64,000 bases of DNA from Cytobacillus oceanisediminis (GCF_004366035.1 NZ_SOEE01000001.1:620001-684000), one strand, 5' to 3'; positions 1 through 7,907 are shown, numbered from the stretch's first letter. Notes: generated by a model not told the origin, from the letters alone. A program made the numbers and translations.

Positions 1-3
1 TCA

Positions 4-747
4 TTATTTTTCCCTGCGGAATAAACTTTTTAAATCCCAATCAATTTGCTCTCGCGGACCGCCATCACGCAGATTGTTATCAATGTTTCTTAAACGGCTA
101 AACGTTCCTTCGTCTGTTACCACCGTGGCAGATCTCCCGCGTAAATATGGCTGAACCGCTTCATGAATCGCTTCTTTCGTCTGTTCTTCCTTATCATAAT
201 CATTCAAGTCTACAGCAATCAAAACATCGCTTCCATAAGTAACAGATCTGACATCTTCAACGTTCGGAACAGAAGCTGCAACGTCGCCAATTTTTTCAGC
301 AAGCTCACCTTCATAAGCTTGATAATAAGAGTTTTTGGCTTGTCGTGTATTGTCATCGAGATGTCCATGATAATTCGCATCGCTATGGCTAAATCGATTA
401 TCTCTCCGTAAAAAGCTGCGATCCCTGTCAGCAAGAGGAACAGTAGGGTTTTCAGTATTCTCATTTCTTACTCTTCTTGCATTATTGTCCACCCGGTTGT
501 AGCCGTTATTTTTTCCCTCTCCGCCCAGAGTATGATCCATCATTTCTGTCAGAGGCCCATCATTATCTGTACCATCTTCTACCCGGACATTCCCACCGCG
601 GTTTCCGTGATTTTCATTTGAATAATACCCCATGGGCTGACCAATTTCATTCTTTCGATCAACAGATGCATCTTCATTTGTTCCGCATCCTGCCAATCCC
701 ATCGTCATGATGGCAGCAATCGGAACTGCAATTAATTTCTTGTGCAA
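4..747 (-). CDS. coxA: YhcN/YlaJ-family spore lipoprotein, CoxA-like
   Basis: A predicted lipoprotein of 247 residues. The start is taken as a TTG at 747-745 because a GAGGGGG ribosome site lies 8 bases upstream; the ATG further upstream has no such site. The N-terminus has a short basic stretch, a hydrophobic core and a lipobox LAGC with the lipidated Cys at about residue 21. A low-complexity Asn/Asp/Arg-rich middle leads into a C-terminal YhcN/YlaJ-type domain (about residues 140-240). Family members are sporulation lipoproteins. In B. subtilis coxA (a cortex-associated protein) lies just downstream of safA, which matches the position here, except that a kinase-like gene intervenes. The coxA name rests on synteny plus family and not on close sequence comparison. 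Confidence 0.75.
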   Translation of the reverse strand: MHKKLIAVPIAAIMTMGLAGCGTNEDASVDRKNEIGQPMGYYSNENHGNRGGNVRVEDGTDNDGPLTEMMDHTLGGEGKNNGYNRVDNNARRVRNENTENPTVPLADRDRSFLRRDNRFSHSDANYHGHLDDNTRQAKNSYYQAYEGELAEKIGDVAASVPNVEDVRSVTYGSDVLIAVDLNDYDKEEQTKEAIHEAVQPYLRGRSATVVTDEGTFSRLRNIDNNLRDGGPREQIDWDLKSLFRREK

Positions 748-760
748 GCGAAAAACCCCC

Positions 761-813
761 TCGCTAATATTACAAGCCATGAGCATTTCTGCTCTTTCTT
801 AGCTTGTGAGCGA
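761..813 (-). other. Nested inverted repeat upstream of the coxA-like gene
   Basis: Arms TCGCT/AGCGA, ACAAGC/GCTTGT and GAGC/GCTC nest inside one another between the kinase-like stop codon and the coxA-like ribosome site. No T-tract follows, so a simple terminator is unlikely. It could be an mRNA processing or protecting hairpin. Confidence 0.4.
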
Positions 814-858
814 AAGGAGGCTTTCATTCTGTCCATTTACGTCCAATTTTTTTGTACA

Positions 859-1851
859 TTATTTGTTTTTCTCATTGACGGCATATTTAAGAGCCTTAAT
901 AAAACGCTGTCTCTCAGCAAACTGACCTACAGTTAAATCCAAAACAGGACGAATCTTTACAGAATCAAGATATGTTCTATCCCTTATTACACGATTCCAT
1001 TCCCTAAATATATCAGTTGGAAATGCCAATGCATGAAGAAAGCCCTTTTCTTCAAGATTGGATTTAAATATTGAATATTTCCCCAAATCGTCAAATGACC
1101 ATTTCATAAAAGGGAGGATGCGGTTTGCATACTGCAGGTAATCGGAATGAGGGGTACCTATTGTTATCAGGTCAAAATCAAGCAAATATAAAGATTGATC
1201 TTTTGCTCTGAGAAAATTATGATGGGCTACATCACCGTGCAGAATAACCTTCCTCCCGGATTGAAAAAGCCAGGCTTCCTCTTCAATGCCTTTTAAGGCC
1301 CAATCTGCCCAGGCTAATAATTCATTAATAATTTCTTTTTGGACAAAATATCTTATTACAGGGAGATTATTAAGGAAAAGGGTCGCTCTCTCTCTCCACT
1401 TGTCTGCCTGCCGATATGCCGGCACAACCGTTTGGTAACGGCTTACAAGCTTCTCTGTAGTATCGTGGAAACTCTTCAGCAAATTCAGCCCTTCCAAACG
1501 ATCCCTCTTCAAAAAATAGGTGAACACTTCTTCCGAAGGCGGGATGTACTCCAGACACCCAAAATATGTCCGGTCAAAAAACAAAGGCGGTTCTTTGGCA
1601 ATCTCATAAAAAATATATGTTTTTGCAAATCCTTCATTCATTAATGATGAAGTAAATGCCTCCTGAAGCTTTAGCCGGTGATAGGATGAAAATCCTTTCA
1701 ATATAAAGGCCCGCTCTTGCGTCCTCAGTAAATAAACCTTCTTTCTGATCGGCTTTAACTCTTCAATTTTAAAAGGCAGCTGATCTCGCAAATAGGAGAG
1801 GAGACGATTTTGAACTAAATCGTCTCCTCCATTATTAACCGTCGTATTCAC
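859..1851 (-). CDS. CotS/YutH-type spore-coat kinase-like protein (APH fold)
   Basis: Aminoglycoside-phosphotransferase-fold protein resembling the CotS/YutH/YsxE spore-associated family. Visible motifs include a Lys in AFILKG (putative ATP-binding lysine), the catalytic-loop motif HGDVAHHN and a metal-binding LDFDL, so the active site looks intact. The start is unclear. The open frame extends back into safA in another frame. The coordinates given use a GTG overlapping the end of safA by 17 bases; a TTG at 1791 is an alternative. The best ribosome site, GGAGGA just after the safA stop, is followed at normal spacing by TTA, which is not a start codon. It sits between safA and the coxA-like gene, which are adjacent in B. 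subtilis, so it is probably a coat or cortex protein. The substrate is unknown. Confidence 0.75.
   Translation of the reverse strand: MNTTVNNGGDDLVQNRLLSYLRDQLPFKIEELKPIRKKVYLLRTQERAFILKGFSSYHRLKLQEAFTSSLMNEGFAKTYIFYEIAKEPPLFFDRTYFGCLEYIPPSEEVFTYFLKRDRLEGLNLLKSFHDTTEKLVSRYQTVVPAYRQADKWRERATLFLNNLPVIRYFVQKEIINELLAWADWALKGIEEEAWLFQSGRKVILHGDVAHHNFLRAKDQSLYLLDFDLITIGTPHSDYLQYANRILPFMKWSFDDLGKYSIFKSNLEEKGFLHALAFPTDIFREWNRVIRDRTYLDSVKIRPVLDLTVGQFAERQRFIKALKYAVNEKNK
1798..1829 (-). other. 13-bp perfect hairpin at the safA / kinase junction
   Basis: Arms GAGGAGACGATTT and AAATCGTCTCCTC with a 6-base loop, starting 6 bases past the safA stop codon. On the mRNA one arm contains the GGAGGAGA ribosome-binding sequence, so folding would hide it. 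There is no T-run, so this looks more like translational control or processing than a terminator. Confidence 0.65.
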
Positions 1852-3718
1852 TGCTTTCGTCAATGCTTCTTGGCATTCCAAACGCCTCTCCGCCCATTTG
1901 GCCAAAACCTGGACCGAATCCTGGTCCAGGACCATAGCCAAATCCCGGACCATATCCCTGCCCTGGACCGAATCCTGGCCCTGGACCGAATCCTGGCCCC
2001 GGACCGTAGCCTCCCGGAGCAAATTGCGGTCCTCCACATCCGCAATCATTGGAAGCACCCATCACTGAACCAGGCATTAATGGCTTTTGAGACATACCCG
2101 GAGATTCTTCCATTCCCTGCACCTGCGGCATGTGTGGCATTTGATGCGGCATCTGCATTCCCATATCTTCTGCACCCATTACACCCGATGGCATTTGATG
2201 CGGCATCTGCGGCATCATTGCTCCTTGCACCTGCGGCATCTGATGCGGCATTTGCATTCCCATATCTTCTGCCCCCATCACACCCGATGGCATTTGATGC
2301 GGCATTTGCATTCCCATGTCTTCTGCCCCCATCACACCCGATGGCATTTGATGCGGCATCTGCGGCATCATTGCTCCCTGCACCTGGTGTGGCATCTGAT
2401 GCGGCATCTGTGGCATCATTGCTCCCTGCACCTGGTGTGGCATCTGATGCGACATCTGCGGCATCATCGCCCCTTGCACCTGATGTGGCATCTGATGTGA
2501 CATTTGCATTCCCATATCTTCAGCCCCCATCACACCCGACGGCGTTTGAGCCATTGGCATGAACGGTGAAGATTCATCATAATCCGGACTTTCAACTCCA
2601 GCCATCATACCCATATGAGGCATTTGATGCTGCGGCATCTGGTGTGGCATCTGCGGCATCATCGCTCCCTGCACCTGGTGTGGCATCTGATGCGGCATCT
2701 GCGGCATCATCGCTCCCTGCACCTGGTGTGGCATCTGATGCGGCATCTGCGGCATCATCGCTCCCTGCACTTGATGTGGCATCTGGTGCGGCATCTGCGG
2801 CATCATCGCTCCCTGCACTTGATGTGGCATCTGGTGCGGCATCTGCGGCATCATTGCTCCCTGTACTTGAGGATAAGGCATTTGCGGATAACATGGGTTA
2901 AAAGGAAACATTGGCTGATATTGACCTCCTTGATGTGTATATAAAGAAGATTCGCTTTCCGGCGATTCAGGACTTTCTTGATTTGAAGCCGTCTTTACCT
3001 GCGGAAGGATATTGACTGGTTTAGGCGGGAGCTGGGGCTGTGGCTTGTATTCTGATATAGGCAGTGGTTTTTGCTGTGGTTTTGTTTCTGCAGGCTTCAC
3101 TGGTTTTTCCTTCACTTTAACCTCTTTAGCCGGAAGCGGTTTCTGCTGCTGCGGTTTAACCTCTTTTGCTGGAAGCGGTTTCTGCTGCTGTGGTTTAACC
3201 TCTTTTGCTGGAAGCGGCTTTTGCTGCGGAGCCGGCTGCTGAATATTCATCATATAATAATTATTTATATCAATTTCAGGCATAATAGGCTTTGGCATTT
3301 TAGGCGTATAAGGTTTTTTGGGAACTTCTTTTGGTGCAGGTTTTGGCACTTCTTTCGGAATTTCAACCTTTGGCGCCGTTACTTTTGGCATTTCCTTTTT
3401 CGGTGCTTCTTTTACCGGCTTTTCCTTAGGTGCTTCAGCTGATGGCATGGTAATAGGTTTCTCTTTGGCAAAAGGTTGTTCTGCTTTTGGCATTTCCTTT
3501 TTGGCACCCATATTTATTTTTGCTTCCGGTTTTCCTCCAATAGGAGCCTCTTTTTTTATTGAGCCCCCGCTTGCAGGAACTTTTATTTTCATACCGGGCA
3601 TAATCATATCAGGGTTGCTGAGCTGTGTATTCATCTTTTTCAGCTCTTCAAAATTCACGCCGTACTTTTTGGCAATCTTCCAAAGAGTATCCCCTTTCTG
3701 TACGATATGGATTTTCAC
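1835..3718 (-). CDS. safA: Spore coat assembly protein SafA
   Basis: SafA directs inner coat assembly and is held at the cortex by its LysM domain. GTG start with AGGAGGG 8 bases upstream. The product is 627 residues, much longer than B. subtilis SafA (under 400). Residues 2-46 form a LysM domain (VQKGDTLWKIAKKYG...). A Lys/Pro-rich linker contains three copies of KPLPAKEVK-type repeats (about 166-205). Residues 285-364 hold five 16-residue repeats of the type VQGAMMPQMPHQMPHQ. Residues 393-530 mix these with SGVMGAEDMGMQM units. Residues 567-606 are GPGFGP repeats. The Met/His/Gln/Pro/Gly-rich C-terminus fits a coat structural protein. It lies downstream of nadBCA, as in B. subtilis, but is separated by a strong terminator. 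Confidence 0.93.
   Translation of the reverse strand: MKIHIVQKGDTLWKIAKKYGVNFEELKKMNTQLSNPDMIMPGMKIKVPASGGSIKKEAPIGGKPEAKINMGAKKEMPKAEQPFAKEKPITMPSAEAPKEKPVKEAPKKEMPKVTAPKVEIPKEVPKPAPKEVPKKPYTPKMPKPIMPEIDINNYYMMNIQQPAPQQKPLPAKEVKPQQQKPLPAKEVKPQQQKPLPAKEVKVKEKPVKPAETKPQQKPLPISEYKPQPQLPPKPVNILPQVKTASNQESPESPESESSLYTHQGGQYQPMFPFNPCYPQMPYPQVQGAMMPQMPHQMPHQVQGAMMPQMPHQMPHQVQGAMMPQMPHQMPHQVQGAMMPQMPHQMPHQVQGAMMPQMPHQMPQHQMPHMGMMAGVESPDYDESSPFMPMAQTPSGVMGAEDMGMQMSHQMPHQVQGAMMPQMSHQMPHQVQGAMMPQMPHQMPHQVQGAMMPQMPHQMPSGVMGAEDMGMQMPHQMPSGVMGAEDMGMQMPHQMPQVQGAMMPQMPHQMPSGVMGAEDMGMQMPHQMPHMPQVQGMEESPGMSQKPLMPGSVMGASNDCGCGGPQFAPGGYGPGPGFGPGPGFGPGQGYGPGFGYGPGPGFGPGFGQMGGEAFGMPRSIDESSEYDG
1901..2020 (-). repeat. 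Gly-Pro-Phe coding repeats in the safA 3' end
   Basis: Short tandem DNA repeats encoding GPGFGP-type units, residues about 567-606 of SafA. They are in frame and uninterrupted. Confidence 0.8.
2135..2542 (-). repeat. safA tandem-repeat block II
   Basis: Mixed coding repeats: 48-bp units of the VQGAMMPQM(P/S)HQMPHQ type alternate with units encoding SGVMGAEDMGMQM(P/S)HQM. The block covers about SafA residues 393-528. Copies differ by a few synonymous or conservative changes. Confidence 0.85.
2627..2866 (-). repeat. safA tandem-repeat block I (five 48-bp units)
   Basis: Five head-to-tail 48-bp units encode residues 285-364 (VQGAMMPQMPHQMPHQ). Near-identity between neighbours suggests recent expansion by slippage or recombination. 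Confidence 0.9.
3105..3225 (-). repeat. safA Lys/Pro 39-bp coding repeats
   Basis: About three 39-bp units encode KPLPAKEVKPQQQ-type repeats (SafA residues about 166-205), visible as near-identical segments with only a few base differences. Confidence 0.8.
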
Positions 3719-3854
3719 TCTGAATTCCCTCCTATGCGTAAGGTGATACTTCCATCACAATGATGGTTAGTAGAACCAATCGGGCATTTACGGGCATTTC
3801 ATCCATTTATTTGAAAAGTGCAGATTAGTGCCCGTTAAATCGCGATGAGTCCAT

Positions 3855-3864
3855 ATAGTGTATG
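3855..3864 (-). promoter_or_regulatory. Candidate sigma-E/sigma-K -10 element for safA
   Basis: On the minus strand CATACACTAT followed by ATGGAC resembles the sigma-E (CATACAAT-like) and sigma-K (CATANNNTA) -10 boxes. A near-identical string, CATACTCTAT followed by TTGGAC, occurs upstream of spoIVFA. No convincing -35 was seen, and the implied 5' leader is about 130 bases. Confidence 0.35.
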
Positions 3865-3967
3865 AAGAAATGGGCAAATTGCTAACAATCTACACAAAAA
3901 GATATGCATTTTTCCCAGGATTTATGATTCATCGTTTCTTCTAATCCTATTAACAGCAAAGGGCAGC

Positions 3968-4015
3968 AAGGCAATAAAAAAATCCTCCCGGCGGGGAGAA
4001 TTTTTTTATTGCCTT
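3968..4015 (-). terminator. Terminator downstream of nadA
   Basis: Very long stem: the AAGGCAATAAAAAAAT arm pairs with ATTTTTTTATTGCCTT around a CTCCC/GGGAG core. The A/T tracts inside the stem make it potentially bidirectional. It separates nadBCA from safA. Confidence 0.85.
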
Positions 4016-4081
4016 AATTTACGCAGAGTATTTCTGTGTAATTTCCGCTGATTTAATGACCTGCTAACCTTATGCAAAGGC

Positions 4082-5188
4082 TCATGGACGTTCGAGCATC
4101 CTATCTAATGCCAATTTAGCAAATGCTGCTGTTTGTTCTTCAACCTGAATTAGATTTTGGCTTTCCCCCTGCTCAATTGCTTCAAGGCACCAAACAAGGT
4201 GCGGTAAATCGATTCGGTTCATGGTCAGGCAAGGACACATATGAGGGTTAAGTGAGATGATTTTTTTATCTGAATGCTGGGTGATAATCCTTTTAACCAA
4301 ATTCATCTCTGTACCGATCGCCCATGAAGACCCAGGTTCTGAATGTTCTATTGCATCTATTATATAATTGGTCGACCCGGCCATATCGGAAAGTTCCACA
4401 ACTTCCCTTCTGCATTCCGGATGGACAATGATCTTCATTGCCGGATATTGTTCCCGAACTTCTTTGACATTTTCAACAGTAAAGTTTTCATGAACTGAAC
4501 AATGGCCTTTCCAAAGAATTACTTTAATTTCCTCAAGCGGCCCTTCATATTCCAGCTGATCCGTAACGGGGTTCCATACAGCCATTTCCTCAAGCCCAAT
4601 TCCGAGGTTAAAAGCCGTGTTTCTTCCAAGATGCTGGTCAGGCAGAAATACAATTCTCGGCTTCTGCTCAAACGCCCAGCTCACCATTTTTTCAGCATTC
4701 GAAGAAGTAACTGTTGCTCCCCCATGGCGGCCTACAAAAGCCTTGATGGCCGCAGTAGAGTTTACGTATGTTAAAGGAAGCATTGTATCGCCAAACATAT
4801 TCTGCAGCTTCGTCCAGGCTCTTTCTGTTTGGCTGATATCAGCCATATCGGCCATAGAGCAGCCTGCGCGCATATCAGGCAATAGCACCTTTTGACTAGA
4901 ATCTGTTAATATATCTGCCGTTTCAGCCATAAAGTGAACTCCGCAAAACACAATATATTCTGCCTCTGCATTTTCCTGTGAAAGCTGGGCAAGCTTTAGT
5001 GAATCACCAGTAGCGTCCGCAAACTGGATGACCTCATCCTTCTGATAATGATGACCCGGAATGAACAGCTTATTCCCAAGCTTATCTTTTATTTCTCTTG
5101 CTCGATCCTCCAGTTCCTTTACAGTCATCATTCGATATTTTTCCGGAAGAATATTTGTTTGTTTTTCTGCTGTCTGAAAAATATTCAT
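4082..5188 (-). CDS. nadA: Quinolinate synthase NadA
   Basis: Condenses iminoaspartate with dihydroxyacetone phosphate to quinolinate in de novo NAD synthesis, using a [4Fe-4S] cluster. The 368-residue product is the length of B. subtilis NadA. Diagnostic segments are [34 protein letters not shown] and [12 protein letters not shown], which carry the conserved cluster cysteines. The start is uncertain among nearby ATGs (5188, 5197). 5188 gives a product aligned with the B. subtilis protein and lies 10 bases after AAAGGGG. It is last in the nadB-nadC-nadA order, but a dispersed repeat separates it from nadC. Confidence 0.93.
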   Translation of the reverse strand: MNIFQTAEKQTNILPEKYRMMTVKELEDRAREIKDKLGNKLFIPGHHYQKDEVIQFADATGDSLKLAQLSQENAEAEYIVFCGVHFMAETADILTDSSQKVLLPDMRAGCSMADMADISQTERAWTKLQNMFGDTMLPLTYVNSTAAIKAFVGRHGGATVTSSNAEKMVSWAFEQKPRIVFLPDQHLGRNTAFNLGIGLEEMAVWNPVTDQLEYEGPLEEIKVILWKGHCSVHENFTVENVKEVREQYPAMKIIVHPECRREVVELSDMAGSTNYIIDAIEHSEPGSSWAIGTEMNLVKRIITQHSDKKIISLNPHMCPCLTMNRIDLPHLVWCLEAIEQGESQNLIQVEEQTAAFAKLALDRMLERP

Positions 5189-5254
5189 TTCCTCCATACC
5201 CCTTTGCCAATTATGCATATATTTTTTTTAGGACTTTATATCTTTTAACGCCAT

Positions 5255-5381
5255 AACTGTCTAGCTCCACATGGAACGCTTCGACAGCATATTTATCGTA
5301 CGAAATAAAAGCGTTAGCTTTTAGGAGGAGCGCCTACCCCCTCGGGTGTCTGGGGCAGGCAAGGCGCTTCCGCTTTTCTTA
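5255..5381. repeat. Dispersed intergenic repeat, copy A
   Basis: Read on the minus strand it starts AAGAAAAGCGGAAGCGCC and ends GAGCTAGACAGTT, with an internal CGAGGGGGTAGGCGCT block. The same ends and internal block recur in copy B (21203-21333). It lies between nadC and nadA, inside what should be one operon. Confidence 0.75.
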
Positions 5382-6215
5382 TTCAACAGTAACCTTCACA
5401 CTTATATCAAGTGATTTCACGGAATGAGTAAGAAAACCCAATGAAATAAAATCAACCCCTGTATTGCTGTAAGCTGACAGGTTATCCAACGTGATTCCGC
5501 CGGATGCTTCTGTCAGGATCCCCTTCGGCACGCTGCTGATCCACTCATTAATCTCTTCAGGGCTCCTGTTGTCAAACATGATTACATCTGCACCTGCCTC
5601 AACTGCTTCAAGGACCTGTTCTTTTGTTTCCGTTTCGACTTCAACTTTTACGATATGCCCAATTTTTGACCGCACTTCTTCCACAGCTTTCGAAATTGAG
5701 CCTGCAAAAGAAATATGGTTGTCTTTAATCATGACTGCATCATAGAGGCCATATCGATGGTTAAATCCCCCTCCGCATCTGACTGCATATTTTTCAAGCA
5801 TTCTAAGGCCAGGTGTAGTTTTTCTTGTATCGCAGATTTTCGTATGTGAACTATTTAATACCCGGACAGCTTCACTTGTTTTTGTTGCAATCCCGCTCAT
5901 TCTTTGGAGCAGATTTAAGATCACTCTTTCTCCTTTTAATAAATCGGATACAGGCCCTGTAGCTTCAGCAAGGACTTGACCTTTCTCTATCCATTCTCCA
6001 TCCTTTACGTTTAAATTGACTTCAGCCGCTGAATTCAGCACCTTGTATCCTGACCTGATTATTTCTTCTCCGCAAAAAATGCCATTGTCTTTTGCCAGAA
6101 AAACAACCTTTCCTGTCTGATCCTCTCCAAAAATAAGTCCGCTTGTCAGGTCGCGGTCACCGATATCCTCGAGAAAAAACTGTTCAAGTTGCAATCGCAG
6201 CTTTAATTTGTTCAT
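5379..6215 (-). CDS. nadC: Nicotinate-nucleotide pyrophosphorylase NadC
   Basis: Quinolinate phosphoribosyltransferase (carboxylating), which makes nicotinate mononucleotide from quinolinate and PRPP. The ATG at 6215 is chosen because AAGGA lies 8 bases upstream. This gives 278 residues and a 32-base overlap with the end of nadB, consistent with translational coupling. Family signatures visible are EDIGDRDLT near the N-terminus, RKTTPGLRMLEKYAV with RCGGGFNHRYGL in the middle, and VEVETETKEQ and EASGGITL near the C-terminus. Confidence 0.94.
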   Translation of the reverse strand: MNKLKLRLQLEQFFLEDIGDRDLTSGLIFGEDQTGKVVFLAKDNGIFCGEEIIRSGYKVLNSAAEVNLNVKDGEWIEKGQVLAEATGPVSDLLKGERVILNLLQRMSGIATKTSEAVRVLNSSHTKICDTRKTTPGLRMLEKYAVRCGGGFNHRYGLYDAVMIKDNHISFAGSISKAVEEVRSKIGHIVKVEVETETKEQVLEAVEAGADVIMFDNRSPEEINEWISSVPKGILTEASGGITLDNLSAYSNTGVDFISLGFLTHSVKSLDISVKVTVE

Positions 6216-7767
6216 TTTTACCATCCTTTTCAGATTTTCGGGATTGAATAATCCTTTTGCCAAGCCATTCAGGGCTTTCCAAAGGATGATCCTGCCGGAA
6301 ATGACCACCCCGGCTCTCTGTTCTCTTTAATGCAGAATCTGTTATCAGATAAGCTGCGATAAGCATGAAAGCCCGTGTTACTTCCTCTATTGAAAGATCA
6401 TCAAGTTCTGCTTTAATCCATTCTTCAATTTTGCAGCCTTTAAGCCAGGCAAGCTGATCTAAAAGCCCTTCTTTTGTTTTAATAATCCCTGCATTTTTCA
6501 TCATTCTCATTTTAATTTCTTGAATTGAAGGCAAACTTTCTTTGATTAGACATCTGAATTCTGTATCGGGAAATGTCAGTCCTTTAGCAGGTTTACTTGA
6601 CGGCTGCTCATTAAGCCACTCCGCAAGCCTTTTGCCCAAAAATAAACCTTCCAGCAGAGAATTGCTTGCAAGCCGGTTAGCGCCATGTACGCCTGTGCAT
6701 GCAGCTTCACCAATTGCATACAGGCCAGGAATGCTGGTGCGGCCCAATAAATCTGTTTTAATTCCTCCCATTAAGAAGTGGCTTCCGGGTGAAACCGGAA
6801 TTTTCCCAATGCTAATATCTACTCCGTTTTGTTCACAGATTTTTGTTATCGCAGGAAATCTGGATTTAAAGTTCTCAATTGAGGAGATATCCAGGAATAC
6901 GGCTTTCCCATCCTCTAAAGAATGAAAAATTGCCTGTGACACAACATGTCTGGGCGCTAAATCTCCCTGTGGATGAAGTCCTGCCATTACTGGTCTTCCT
7001 TCTTCTGTAATGAGCCGGCCGCCCTCTCCCCTGACAGCTTCCGAGATTAGCCCCAATGCTTTACCGTCTTTATAGAGAAGTGTGGGATGAAATTGGATGA
7101 ACTCCATATCCGCTATCTCCGCACCTGCTCTGTACGCTATGGCAATCCCATCTCCTGTTACGGTATCGGCATTGGATGTATATTCATATAGCTGGCCGCA
7201 GCCCCCTGTCGCAAGCACAACATGAGATGAAAAGAATCGATGAATTACACCATTGGAATCTTTTCCTTTTACCCCTATACAACTGCCGTCGGTTTCATTT
7301 ATCAGCAATTCAAACACAAGAACATTTTCCATGATTCGAACGTTTAGATTTTTCTTTGACAGCATAAAATCAATGACTGTTTTTCCAGTGCAATCCCCGC
7401 CTCCATGAACAATTCTGTTTTCTGAATGAGCCCCTTCCATGCCTAATGCAATTGTTCCTTCAGAATTTATATCAAACAGGCATCCCTCTTGATTAAGCTC
7501 TTTTATCAAAGAGGGTGCTTCACTTGTCAGGGACAGCACTGCATCAGAATCATTATGAAACCTTCCTGCTTCGAGTGTATCCATGTAGTGCTTGGATGGG
7601 TGATCATTTACTCCAAGGGCAGCCGCAATGCCGCCCTGCGCCATATATGAGTTTCCATTTTTTATAGTTGACTTTGTGAGAATAATCACATTCAAGTCCT
7701 GTCGCAGCTTCTTAGCCAACTGCAAAGCGGCTACCCCGCTTCCAATAATCAAAACGTCGGCATTCAT
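6184..7767 (-). CDS. nadB: L-aspartate oxidase NadB
   Basis: FAD-dependent enzyme that oxidises L-aspartate to iminoaspartate, the first step of de novo NAD synthesis. It has 527 residues, normal for the family. The N-terminal dinucleotide motif is GSGVAALQLAKKL, followed by SYMAQGGIAAA, HGGGDCTGKT and the FAD-binding GLYAIGEAACTGVHGANRLASNSLLE. The C-terminal helical domain is complete. The ATG start has AGGAGGT 8 bases upstream. It is the first gene of nadBCA, divergent from nifS across a 140-base region that holds a candidate NadR operator. Confidence 0.96.
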   Translation of the reverse strand: MNADVLIIGSGVAALQLAKKLRQDLNVIILTKSTIKNGNSYMAQGGIAAALGVNDHPSKHYMDTLEAGRFHNDSDAVLSLTSEAPSLIKELNQEGCLFDINSEGTIALGMEGAHSENRIVHGGGDCTGKTVIDFMLSKKNLNVRIMENVLVFELLINETDGSCIGVKGKDSNGVIHRFFSSHVVLATGGCGQLYEYTSNADTVTGDGIAIAYRAGAEIADMEFIQFHPTLLYKDGKALGLISEAVRGEGGRLITEEGRPVMAGLHPQGDLAPRHVVSQAIFHSLEDGKAVFLDISSIENFKSRFPAITKICEQNGVDISIGKIPVSPGSHFLMGGIKTDLLGRTSIPGLYAIGEAACTGVHGANRLASNSLLEGLFLGKRLAEWLNEQPSSKPAKGLTFPDTEFRCLIKESLPSIQEIKMRMMKNAGIIKTKEGLLDQLAWLKGCKIEEWIKAELDDLSIEEVTRAFMLIAAYLITDSALKRTESRGGHFRQDHPLESPEWLGKRIIQSRKSEKDGKNEQIKAAIAT

Positions 7768-7790
7768 TATTTTTTACCTCCTGTTTTTAC

Positions 7791-7806
7791 AGGTGTCTTG
7801 ACACCT
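7791..7806. promoter_or_regulatory. Candidate NadR (NiaR) operator between nadB and nifS
   Basis: Perfect palindrome AGGTGTC-TT-GACACCT in the divergent nadB/nifS region. NadR/NiaR (YrxA) is known to repress nadBCA and nifS in B. subtilis in response to nicotinate and to bind GTGTC/GACAC-type inverted repeats. nadR itself lies downstream of nifS. The palindrome overlaps a TTGACA -35 hexamer for nifS. Confidence 0.75.
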
Positions 7807-7827
7807 ATATTTACACAGATTTAGAAT
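7798..7827 (+). promoter_or_regulatory. Candidate sigma-A promoter for nifS-nadR
   Basis: TTGACA at 7798-7803 and TAGAAT at 7822-7827 with an 18-base spacer. The -35 lies in the candidate NadR palindrome. A possible opposing nadB promoter uses TTGTCA read from 7835 leftwards. Confidence 0.6.
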
Positions 7828-7907
7828 TATGACAAGAGGTTTTCGTAGTTTAAGAGGAACTTCTGGCATTTCGAAGGCGCTATTTTTAAGAGAGAGCAGG
7901 TGAGAAC

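Larger units (their letters stand above)
3719..4081. other. Intergenic region between nadA and safA
   Basis: A 363-base stretch with no credible ORF. It contains the nadA terminator (3968-4015), a candidate mother-cell promoter element (3855-3864) and the safA ribosome site. Nothing else is recognised. Confidence 0.7.

Noticed and set aside
859..2058. Full 399-codon frame for the kinase-like protein
   Set aside because: The first part is an out-of-frame reading of safA repeats (QDSVQG pattern), so the real start must be near or after the safA stop.
2135..2866. CRISPR-like regular spacing
   Set aside because: Repeats are contiguous, in frame, without unique spacers, and encode SafA residues.
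1870..2944. Long plus-strand ORFs opposite safA
   Set aside because: They are antisense shadows of the safA repeats, with the same periodicity, no ribosome sites and low-complexity Ala/Ser/His/Leu composition.
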